In this document: positions 20,553-29,882 of the stretch, in pieces
Layout of the letters: each line of letters starts with the position of its first letter
Numbering within the stretch: the stretch's first letter is position 1
Source: Turritopsis dohrnii
Taxonomy: Eukaryota; Cnidaria; Hydrozoa; Anthoathecata; Oceaniidae
Direction of reading: 5' to 3'
DNA: 64,000 nt
Assembly (NCBI GenBank): GCA_027922465.2
Contig: BQMF02000219.1
Span: 62,001-126,000 of the forward strand
Made by a program: the position numbers and the translations under genes
Notes under the pieces: model-generated
What the model saw: the letters and a program-made list of their open reading frames with translations, nothing else
What the model was told of the DNA's origin: nothing
Databases searched by the model: none

Positions 20553-23014
20553 TTCAAATTTGAAGATTGAATGACTTCTACAATACAACATCACATTTTT
20601 GATCACACACTTCCTAGCAATCCATGAAAGCATAACTGATATATACTATAGATCAAAAATAGATAAAACAAAAAAAGAACTATAATAGTTAAACCCGCTA
20701 GAAAGTTTATCAACTTTTGTTCATTTCCAGGGATGATGGCAATTTACCTTTTAAAGTGTAAATAGGACTAAACTAAAAACAACAGAAGCTTTTACATACA
20801 AAGAAAAGAAATACGCGTAAGGTGCGAATCGTAACAATGGATACGCATTTTATATGACAGTTTTTTTTAAAAAAAACAAAAAAAACTATGTAAGTAAGAG
20901 CAAAGAGAAAAAAACAAACTTTTTCGAAAAAAATTTAAGCAACAAAGTAAAAGCGAAAAATTCATCAGAAATATTATGTTTTAAACTACCCAGCCGGCAC
21001 AAAACGTTTTTAAAACCTCTTTTTTTGGTGTCTTCATGGTTTTGCAAAAAACTGCTTTTTTAAGTGGTGTCAAAAACGCATTTAAAACTGATTTTTGAAG
21101 CCGTGTTTTTAAAAACGTCTCAAGTCGGTTTTTTTTTCGTATCGATAACACTGCAATGTCCTCAGGTTTTCTCTGGAAATTTTAAAAGAGGTTTTTTACA
21201 GGTTTTCTTAAAGAGGTATTTTAAAGACCTCTTTAACACTAAAAGAAAACCGTTTGCTTTAAGGGGGGTTGACAAAAATACTTAACGCATTATAGTCAAC
21301 TTAGTTTTGTTGTTAAAATATGTATTGGAATATCTATCTCATTGTTATTTCTACGTATAATTTTTAATTATGAATAAAAGATTTCATCAATATGTTATAT
21401 TCTTTGTTTGTTTGTTTTTTTTTTTTGGTAATCATTTTTTCATTTTCCCCCGTCCTATATTTCTGCGCTTGTCTTGGAGCAGAAACGATCAAAGAATTTT
21501 CAGTCTGCTCGAGCGCAAGGTAGAGACGAAACGAACAATAAAGTAAGTAGTTCTTATTATTCAAAACCAATGGTGCAAAACAATAGCAAAGAACGTTTTT
21601 ATTGAATCGAATCGAATTCTACATCGAATCTTTAAGCTATTTCTCAAATATTTAGCAGATGTTTTTCTCAAATGTTTTTCACATACACACGTGTACAGAA
21701 GAGAGGATGTTTTTGTTTCGCTTTTATGGATTCAAGTTTAGCAAATGTCGAGTAACTGATTTTAACCTTAATGAGTTCTTCTAAAATGTGGTCATAAGTT
21801 TTGAGTCACAGAATTAAATGTCGAAGTAATACTGTCGAAGTAATGCTGCTGGTTTTTATAATCATAATAATCCAAAAGTAAGATGAAAACGACATTTTGT
21901 TTTTACAAATCCAAACTGATTTTGATTTACTTTTCCTTACTTCTTATTAGGAGATAAGATCATGCAAAGACGTTACAGCTTCCTATCTGAAGAATGTGGA
22001 AAGAAAAAACCATCAAAGGAAAACATCAAAATTTACCTTGATTTGGAATTTATTGCAAGACAAATGGATTTTAACATTACCAATAAATAATCGTTGGGTA
22101 CAAATCTTTCAAAAGTATCCTTGTTTTCAAGAGCCTGAACATGTAATAATCAGTTTTAAATTTTTATTTTTGCACTTAAAAGTTGTATCTTTTATCTATG
22201 AAGAGGTTATGTAATGTTTATTTAATTTTTCTATGTTAGAAAAAATGTCTTATTAAGACCAAACATAAAAAGCTAAGCCTCTTACAAGAATGAGATATAT
22301 ATAATTAAGATGTATATAAGATGTATGATATACGTTAATTTTATTTATTAATCTATTCATGATATTTATGTTTTGCTGTTGAGATACTTGTATCCATGTC
22401 GATAAGAATTAAAACTACCAACTGATACACTGTTTTCATTTCGAATCTTCAATAAATCATAAACATTGTCGGATTCCCCATCGGGCGTATTTGCCTATCG
22501 TATTACAGAGGTTTTTGTTCAGAAGTATTTTGAAAGGAGTTTTAGAAAGAATGCAAAAATACCGATTAAAGAGGTTTTTAAGATCTGAAAGAAAGACGTT
22601 TTTAAAACGTTTTCGAAAAGAAGTTTTTAAAACGTTTTTGAAAGAGATTTTTAAGAGGAATTAGGAAGACGTTTTAAAGAAGTTTCTCAAAAGAGGTTTC
22701 GAAAGCGGACATTTGAGACATAAAAAAACCTCTTAAAAACTGCTTCAAAAACCTATTAAAAACCACTTTAAAACCACTTTTTGCCGGCTGGGTAACTACG
22801 TATCTACCTACCTAAGCTAGCTACCAAACATTTAAAAACATAGCTAAACAAAGTTTAACTATGAACGACTTCGATAAATTTTCTTAACTGCAAGAGAGCC
22901 TCGAAGCACAAGACGTTACCAACAACAAACTTTTAAAATCACACGCGATGCTACGAATTTGGTGGAACTGAAGTTCTCCATTGTGTTTTTAGTGGGAGAA
23001 ATGTCTGTTTTTTC
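20553..23014. repeat. Duplicated unit, copy 2, split by a CCCAG element
   Basis: Aligns to copy 1 up to about 23014 once the insertion 20989-22792 and one TA are removed, then diverges. The last 195 bp of copy 1 are missing here. A weak match to that tail (GCTAGGTTTGGACA) occurs at about 30813, on the other side of the HECT-carrying element, so copy 2 may have been split again by a larger insertion. Confidence 0.8.
20989..22792. mobile_element. Non-autonomous CCCAG element, 1804 bp, TA duplication
   Basis: Ends CCCAGCCGGCACAAAACG and, on the other strand, CCCAGCCGGCAAAAAGTGG. Flanked by TA at 20987-20988 and 22793-22794; the empty copy at about 20128 has a single TA at the same place. Both subterminal zones are built of AAAACGTTTTTAAAA and AAAGAGGTTTT motifs in opposite orientation. 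There is no transposase, so it must be moved in trans. Interior (about 21290-22500) AT-rich with no supported gene. Confidence 0.92.
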
Positions 23015-23309
23015 TAATTCGCAAGCACAAAAACGAAAGCGTAGATTTTAATGATACAAAATACATCTATATATACATACAAAATCAACATACATAACTG
23101 AAAACAGAAATTTGTGCTTAAATTTGAGTAACAATATGTCATTGCCATCTTTTTAATCTAGAAACGTGCATTACCTGAACTAAATTTCATGAAAAGATTA
23201 CAAAGATTTATTCAGAAACTTAAAAAAACATTAAATTTTTAATTACGCATTACCGTGGCTGATTCGTACAACACGGTTTTCTTTTTAAACAAATAAAAAT
23301 GATGAAAAC

Positions 23310-23372
23310 AAAAATACGCACGTTTAAAATATGCGGCTGCACGTTTTAAATATGCGGCCGCATATTTCGTCG
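23310..23372. repeat. Left GCGGCCGC-type subterminal repeats
   Basis: Three degenerate copies of a unit of about 20 bp (CGTTTAAAATATGCGGC), the last containing GCGGCCGC. They are in the opposite orientation to the longer array at the right end of the same element. Confidence 0.8.
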
Positions 23373-23527
23373 ATGGCTTTAAATAATATATTTATCTAGT
23401 CTATATTTTTATCTTTTCTGGTCAGTAAATCTCAGTGTCGAAAGAATTCACAAGTTGTTCACTCCCTGTCCGTAGAAATTATTTGAAACACCACATTACA
23501 GCAAATGACTGAACTGATCTGATCACT

Positions 23528-24341
23528 ATGATGTACGATATAAATGTCGCAAGAGAAGACGTCAGAAAAATCCTACTACGTGTTGATCCTGATGGAGTCA
23601 ATAGACGTCGAGGCAATGTTATAAAAAGGCGAGTTTACCATACAGGTCCAATGGACGTGTTGCACATCGATGGCAGTGATAAGTTGAAGCGATTCGGATT
23701 TGCTTTGCATGGTTGCATTGATGTTTTTAGCAGAAAACTTTTGTGGCTGATGGCATCAACCACAAACAATGACCCTCTGGTGATAAGCCATTACTATCTC
23801 CAATGTTTGAACCGTCTAAAAAAGGCACCGAACGTTATGCATGGATTTAGGAACGGAAAATGTTTATTGTGAAGAGCTTCAAAAGTTCTTCACTAACGAC
23901 GACGACAGTTTCATTTACGCTGCCTCAACAAGAAACCAACGTATCGAAGCTTTCTGGTCAAGGCTTAAGAAATTCAGACTAGGATGGTGGATTAACTTTT
24001 TTGATGAGATGATCAGACGGCGCATCTATAAGCCATCATGCCCACTGCACAATGAGGCTTTAATATTTTGTTTCATGCCTGTAATACAGAGTCAAATGAA
24101 CGAATGCGTTCGTTCTTGGAACACAAGACAAATAAGAAGATCAGCTGATACGCCTGGAGGTGTTCCTGAAATTTTATTCAATGTTCCATCCACTGTTGGT
24201 TTTAGCAAACAAGGAATAAGTTTAATTCAGGAAGATCTGGAAATTGCTAAAAGTGTTATTGGCATTAATCATCAACCTATGTGCAGGGATGAAAAAAATA
24301 CACGAGTTATATCTCTGTTATGTCCATCTTTATCATATTAG
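23528..24341 (+). pseudogene. Integrase-like (rve/DDE) transposase
   Basis: About 270 residues in two overlapping frames (23528-23872 and 23841-24341) joined by a one-base frameshift at about 23845. Conserved parts in order: EDVRKILLRVDPDGV, RRRVYHTGPMDVLHIDG containing the first Asp, FGFALHGCIDVFSRKLLWL, MDLGTENVYCEELQ containing the second Asp, and NQRIEAFWSRLKK containing the Glu. All three catalytic acids are present. The C-terminal part has MNECVRSWNTRQIRRS and DTPGGVPEILF. The N-terminal DNA-binding region is missing or in an unseen upstream exon (a possible acceptor TTACAG lies at about 23500). It would move the TTACCG-ended element. The frameshift means it is not functional as it stands. 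Confidence 0.85.
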
Positions 24342-25038
24342 AATCCCCACGGACGCTGAAAGTGCTTTATGCTCATTCATCGACATAGTGGGGTGCTTGG
24401 AAAAAGATGGGTTCTCAATTTAAAGACATTTTCATAGCACATCATTTTGTACGTGTATCTTGAAGTATCCTTTGTAAAAAATACAACCAACATAAAAATC
24501 TTTCAAACGAAATACCAACGGGATGAAATTTCAAATGCCAGAAATACTTTGCGAACTAAATTTATACTGTTAATTACCTACGAAGGAGTGCGCCTCGAAA
24601 CATTTGTTGCTGAAAACCTTCTGTTGGCTTTCGCAAAGTTAATTGTTCATACTCAAGAGAATGTTTTAAGCTTTAATTACATAGTTTCGCAGTAAAAATT
24701 TCCGGCAGAAGAAATATGCACCCTTTATGTATCAAATTACTATTACTCTTTTTCCTACTTTTTGCAATTTCAATTAAATATAAATTACAAGTTATAACAC
24801 TTCTTTGTTGAGTGACAACAAATAAGTTGAACAAAAGCTAATTAGTAAACAAAATCTCAACAAAAATAAGAAACCCCTTCGAGGAAGTGTTCAGAAGAAG
24901 GGGCCTTAAAATATAACTTAGTACTAAAGAACTAAAGGACAAAAATATAAAATACTTGTGTCAACAAAAAATGAAATGGGAAAAACATAATCTATTCAAA
25001 AACTTAAAAGTTGTTAGGATGCATATATAGCAAACCAT
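24342..25038. other. Spacer between converging transposase and HECT genes
   Basis: AT-rich, nothing coding supported. Both genes end here, so it is their shared 3' flank. Confidence 0.5.
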
Positions 25039-25796
25039 TTAAATGGCTCCAAATCCTCCACCAAATTGAACAGCTATAATAAATGTGTCAACGATATTTT
25101 CATAAGGGAAAACTGCAGATAAGCCACACGTATTAGACCTTGGAAGTGTGATGTCATCAAATGTTACATCTATGCATTTATTGAAACCATGAGGAGGAAC
25201 ACGGTCAGTACCAGTAACAAAGTACAAAAAATCTTCAAAACCAATGCTTTGATTGTTTTTTTTTTATCTCTCCATTTTTAATTGACACTAAAAGCAGTTC
25301 TAATTGAATTATAGCATCTTGAAAGCAAATGAATGCATTAGAGCCATTACAGATTTCATCTCTCTGTGGATAATGAATTAGTTGTAAAATGTCATTGAAA
25401 CTATAGCTCTTATGACAGTCTACCATAAATGTTTTCATCAATTCATAAGATGAATTCAACACAAATGATGGTAAAACAGAAGACATGCCCGATTTGAATT
25501 GGTTTATAGCAGCTGCCTTATTCAAAACTAAGGATGTGAGCAAATACATATTCTTCAGTTCTTTACTTGATCTACGAGCAGGTGTAATATTCAGATCATA
25601 AAGAACATCGTACTTTTCTTCATCTATTTCAAGCAAAGTCTGCTTTATGAAAGCATCATCCACGTTTTCCATACTTTCAGGCTGAGTAACATCATACATT
25701 GCTCTAACTATGATGGGATGAAATGATTCTGGCCCACAACCAGCAGACAAAATTGAACATGCTGTAAGTTGTCCAAGTTTATAATATACTCCATTT
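25039..25796 (-). pseudogene. HECT E3 ubiquitin ligase, C-terminal part
   Basis: Downstream half of the gene whose first half is at 27898-29493. Reading down from 25796: YYKLGQLTACSILSAGCGPE, SFHPIIV, then FLYFVTGTDRVPPHGFNKC, LPRSNTCGLSAVFPY and the terminal FGGGFGAI. The thioester-forming cysteine of the C-lobe is in SNTCGL and is present. A one-base slip in a run of ten A (25253-25262) breaks the frame before FEDFLYFVTG. HECT ligases accept ubiquitin on this cysteine and pass it to a substrate. The arrangement recalls the G2E3-like HECT proteins seen in large numbers in cnidarian genomes, many of which probably derive from transposons. Confidence 0.87.
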
Positions 25797-26533
25797 CAAC
25801 CTCGAACCCAGGGTTTCTTGCCTTTTCGATATACGGATGGCGGCGAAGAAGACCCTGGTCCCGGCTGTTGCGTTCTCTGATTTCATTGGTTCAGCAGGAT
25901 TCTCGAATAATTTAAGCAGCGCGTTGTTTATCAAAATGGTAAACACAGAAGTGAGAATGAAAGTCCGAGCACGTGGTTTGGAAGAGAAAATTTTATAAAT
26001 TCATTGTTTTTGGAAAACCATTATATTTTTGTTTTTCCTTAATTTGCATACATTCCAACTTATCAAACCCTTCATCTACATGTGTTTTTGGCCAAACTTG
26101 ATAGCACAATAATGATTTTATTAAAATATATATTTTTTAGTTAAAAAAGGCCGCAAGTGTGACTTTCAGATCTGACTAATTTGTGCTGTTTCTTCCCAAT
26201 AATTTTCAAGTAGCATATCAGTTGCTGATGAATGTAAATTTTTAGTTACATAATGAATGAAGAGTTATTGAAAATTACACCTAAAAAAAAGTCTATTCTC
26301 GAAAACCTAGAGTTGAAGGAACATGCAGATTTTGCAGTAAACTTACTGACAATAGCTTTTTGTGACGGCCTTCCAGAAACTATTTGTTGAAAATGCAATG
26401 CCTTCTTGGAGTCAAATTGAATAAAGACAAAAATTTTCCATTAAACGAATGTCTACTGGTTCACCTGAAACCAGCACGTAACCACCTGCAAAATCAATGG
26501 TTACTACAATAGAATCAAAAAAGCAGCTTAATT

Positions 26534-26746
26534 TTGACACAATGCAATCATATATACATCTCATATCATGAGCACTATGATGAAATCATAACTACATCAA
26601 TAACACTGATGCAAGAAAAAAAAGTCCTGTCAGCTTTAAATACAAAACAACCATTGGCCATTGCTGGGGTCATTAACGATCATTGCCCACACATACTTTT
26701 GGGAATAAAACGAAATATTTTTAAAGATATGGAAACATCAATTTAA
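26534..26746 (+). other. Possible coding remnant, unrecognised
   Basis: A 70-residue frame containing LMQEKKVLSALNTKQPLAIAGVINDHC that continues past a stop for about 40 more codons (VCVRKGSPSVLKNTGYERLTQ). It sits within the 9-bp-duplication element beside the RecQ-like scrap and might be a degenerate piece of the element's own transposase. I do not recognise it and the evidence is only its composition and place. Confidence 0.25.
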
Positions 26747-27179
26747 AAAGTTTGTGTCAGAAAAGGTTCACCATCAGTCTTGAAAAACACTGGATATGAA
26801 AGGTTAACACAATTCGTTTTTAGTACGTCTGATACAGTTTTATTGATTGAAGGAGGTTGCAGCAAAAATGTAAGGTTTGTTGAATGACCTTCCCAAATGT
26901 AACAAAGTAGAATTTTTTGTTTTAGTTTGATCCAGAGTGATGTGCAGTGTTTTTAATTTAAAAATGTTTGGAATTTGCTTTGACTTACATTCCATATTGT
27001 TTGTTGTTCTGAATTAGGAACATTGACAATACTTTAATATTATATAAAGGAGCTATATATCTTTATATGAATTGTTATGTTTAATGTTTGATGATATCCA
27101 CAAAGCAAAGACCATGTTTTTTATGATAAAAAACCAATGCAGTAGAAATTTTCCAATAGCAATATATTTCTTACCACGA

Positions 27180-27660
27180 ACTCGATGCAATGTGCTTCAT
27201 CAATAACCACAGCCACAAAATTATCTTGATATACTTGGCTCCGAAATAGCTTTAAAGTTTTTTCATTAAGAACCCCCTCTGGATGACAGAAAATCAACGG
27301 GGGAAATGTTATATCATTTTCTTCCTCATAATTACTACAGTTACCTTCTGAAAAAAATATTACTCTTAGGAATATATACCAATCTTGTTTAAAAAATTCA
27401 TCTGCTTTTCAATGATCGAATTTAGGGGACTAATAACGATAACTATGTTGGAAATTTTTCTACTTGGTAAAAAGCTAGGAAGCAACTGATAAATCAAAGA
27501 TTTCCCATAAATAACCAGTTGGTAAAACAGCAATAACATCTCTTTCAAATAACAAATGTTCAAAACAAACAATTTGTTTAGGTTTGAAGCAAATATTATC
27601 AAGGTTGCACGATAACAAAGCAAGTTGCAGCCTTTCAAAAAGCTTCACAACATTTTCCAT
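27180..27660 (-). pseudogene. RecQ-like helicase fragment inside the 9-bp-duplication element
   Basis: Minus-strand residues match the start of the RecQ helicase core: FKPKQIVCFEHLLFERDVIA, VLPTGY, then KSLIYQLLPSFLPSR, NIVIVISPLNSIIEKQ and, after a possible short intron of about 37 bp (acceptor TTTTTTTCAG), ITFPPLIFCHPEGVLNEKTL and AVVIDEAHCIEF, the DEAH box. The Walker A motif (PTGYGKS) is broken by what looks like a 4-bp duplication of TTAT at about 27516. Only the first half of the helicase core remains. RecQ enzymes unwind DNA 3' to 5'. Animal transposons sometimes carry such genes, so this could be part of the element's own machinery or captured sequence. Confidence 0.8.
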
Positions 27661-27897
27661 GTTTATTAACTCGTGAACCCTTCTCTTCTGCTACTTAGTA
27701 TTTTTCACATAATTTATGCAGAACTTGCTTACTCGAAAAAGCAACTATGAAAATGTGGGGCTTACTGAGGCAAATATTGCATAAATTAAAATCCACACTT
27801 ATACTGTTGATTTTGAGCAGCCGGGACCAGGGTCTTCTTCGCCGCCATCCGTATATCGAAAAGGCAAGAAACCCTGGGTTCGAGGTTGACTCCATTT

Positions 27898-29493
27898 ATG
27901 ATTCTTTCTGGATTACCTGTGAAACATAATTCATTGCTACTTTCAAAAAAGTCACATCCAAGATTTCAGATTTTTCATGCATAAAGTAAGGAATTCTCTG
28001 TATGGTCCGCCAATGTCAGCAGCAGCTTCACCTGCAAATCTTATGTTCAGGTTATGATCTTTAAAGTCAAACTTTTGGCTGAACAAAAGCTTCCAAAACT
28101 TTGTCACATCCCTTTGAACAATTACTGTTTTGGGGGTTCTTAAAATACTGTCTTGCTGATATTGGTCCAATGCAGCTGCAATAAAATTGCTTCTTTCATC
28201 CTCAGAAGGAAGTCTTTCTGATTGATTCGTGTTCAACGAAATTTCATCTGTTGGAATACTTTCCATAAATCTAACAACTTCGGCATCCCCAAAACTTGTA
28301 CTAATTCCATCAGATGCCTCAAAATCTGATGTTCTTTCATTGTTGTTTCCCAAAGTGATTTTGTCACCGTTATTCTCACTGCTGATAGTCTCTCCAATGC
28401 TATGTCGAAATCTTATTGGGAGATTGATGAACTTTCGTAATCTATATTGACGCAGTTCTTCCACTGAAAGCTCAGAGTCAGAGTTATTATCAGGGAGCGT
28501 ACTATCAAGATGATTTTCTGATGACTTTTCAGCATCTGTCAAAATACTGGCCTGAAATTCAATATCCTGCTCGCAACGAATACATGTATCTGTTGCGTAT
28601 GAGCAAGAACAAACATCACATATCTTTCGCCTTTCATCAGGGCCATAAGGGATGTCATTAAAAGATGGAAATAAGACATTATCGTCGTCATCATCATCAT
28701 CATCATCATTATTTGTTTCTTCAAAACAATGATTCTCATTCTTCTCCTCCTCATCATCTTCCTCATCCATCAAACTGTCAGACCACATTTTTTAAAACTC
28801 TAAATGTGTATAAGTATTTGGATAATAGAAATACAATTTTATGGCCCTTTTCCTTTCCTTAAGTGGTTGTGCATATTTCTTAAGGTTAATAAAGCTATGC
28901 TCAAGTGAAGTACCTTCATAGGTACCTATGTATGTCTTCATTTCTTTGGAAACATTGAAATGAGATCTTAACTGAGTGTGAATATCTTCATAAGTCATCT
29001 CCTTATCAAAGATTACTGTGCTTCCTTTACTTATCTTTTGTCGGTACTTTTTGTTTTCATAACATTTAATTCCAACATGAACACTGTATGTTTGTTGCAC
29101 AGTTATTGGTCTATTCAGGGCATCCATTCTTCCACTGTGTGTTCTTTTTAAGCTTTCTTTTAGTTCCTCCACTCTTTCCTTGTATGTTAACATCTTTTTT
29201 GAGTCAGAAGATACGTCTGTGCTGTCACCGAAAAATTGCCTGTATGAAATAATGTCGCCATAAGCAAGACCCAATTCGGTTAACTTATTATTGTCCACTT
29301 GAGGTGCAATGTTATCGTCTATTTTTGCCAAGAGGAAACGATTTAGCAAATATCCGATTCTCCTGTCGTCCAAGAATTGAGACACCTGCAAATATTCTTA
29401 AAGTAAAAGAAAAGGAAAAACCAATAGATTTTGGCGCAAACACACTTTTTGAAACAATCTCCAACAACAACATACCTTCACATACGACGCCAT
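27898..29493 (-). pseudogene. HECT E3 ubiquitin ligase, N-terminal part
   Basis: A first exon MASYVK (29493-29476, donor GTATGT) joins in phase to exon 2 at 29385 (acceptor TTTGCAG), giving VSQFLDDRRIGYLLNRFLL, a SAM-like N-terminus, and YRQKISKGSTVIF further on. An in-frame TAA at 28794-28792 separates this from an acidic linker (Asp run at about 28690), a cysteine-rich finger (ICDVCSCSYATDTCIRCEQD) and the N-lobe start FDFKDHNLNIRFAGEAAADI with GGPYREFLTLCM. A one-base frameshift near 27950 precedes FFESSNELCFTGNPERIING, where the 9-bp-duplication element has inserted. The gene therefore has a nonsense codon, two frameshifts and an insertion. It runs towards the transposase gene of the same element. 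Confidence 0.85.
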
Positions 29494-29632
29494 ATTTTGC
29501 AACTTAAAATATGCTGACGATGCTGTAGATTTTAATTCGACAGACCTCATAATTATACGCCATCAAGTTGTAGTGTAAAGTGTCCAGACCATGTTTAATA
29601 GAAAACGCCCAGAAATAACATCCTGTCATCAA

Positions 29633-29818
29633 AATATGCGGCCGCACATTTTAAACGTTCGGACGCATGTTATAAGGTGCGGCCGCATATTATAAGCGTG
29701 CGGCCGCATATTTAAACGTGCGGCCGCATATTTAAAACGTGCGGTCGCATATTTAAACGTGCGGCCGCATATTTAAAACGTGCGGCCGCATATTTTAAAC
29801 GTGCGGCCGCATATTTTG
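29633..29818. repeat. Right GCGGCCGC (NotI-site) array
   Basis: About nine units of 20-22 bp, GTGCGGCCGCATATTTAAAA, most containing the 8-bp palindrome GCGGCCGC, just inside the right end of the HECT-carrying element. Eight-base GC-only palindromes are very rare in such AT-rich DNA, so their concentration here and at the left end marks them as functional subterminal sites, most likely bound by the element's transposase (inference). Confidence 0.9.
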
Positions 29819-29882
29819 GTTTTCATCATTTTTATTGGTTTAAAAAGAAAACCAAGTTGTTCGAATCAGCCACGGTAACGCA

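Larger units (their letters stand above)
25797..27888. mobile_element. 2.1-kb element with 71-bp inverted ends and 9-bp target duplication
   Basis: Ends CAACCTCGAACCCAGGGTTT on both strands; the 71-bp inverted repeats (25797-25867 and 27818-27888) are essentially identical. The flanks carry ACTCCATTT at 25788-25796 and 27889-27897. Removing the element and one 9-bp copy joins the HECT gene in frame (NPERIING then VYYKLGQL), which proves the borders. Each end also contains a near-palindrome (CCAGGGTTTCTT with AAGAAGACCCTGG). Inside is a broken RecQ-like helicase on the minus strand. The 9-bp duplication and long ends would fit a Mutator-like element, yet no such transposase is visible, so the family is open. 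Confidence 0.92.
23250..29878. mobile_element. 6.6-kb DNA transposon with integrase-like transposase and HECT ligase gene
   Basis: Terminal inverted repeats start TTACCGTGGCTGATTCG on both strands and extend about 60 bp with small differences. The flanks carry CGCA at 23246-23249 and 29879-29882, consistent with a 4-bp target duplication. Each end then has GCGGCCGC-containing repeats. Inside are an integrase-like (DDE) transposase on the plus strand and a HECT E3 ligase gene on the minus strand, converging. The element is broken: both genes have frameshifts and the HECT gene is split by another transposon. The pairing of a rve-like transposase with a HECT gene recalls the IS3EU-type elements of animals, but the superfamily is not certain. 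Ginger elements share a 4-bp duplication but have different ends. Confidence 0.85.

Noticed and set aside
28539..28862. Frames with Met and His runs across 28.5-28.9 kb
   Set aside because: They are antisense or out-of-frame readings of the acidic Asp-repeat linker of the HECT gene.
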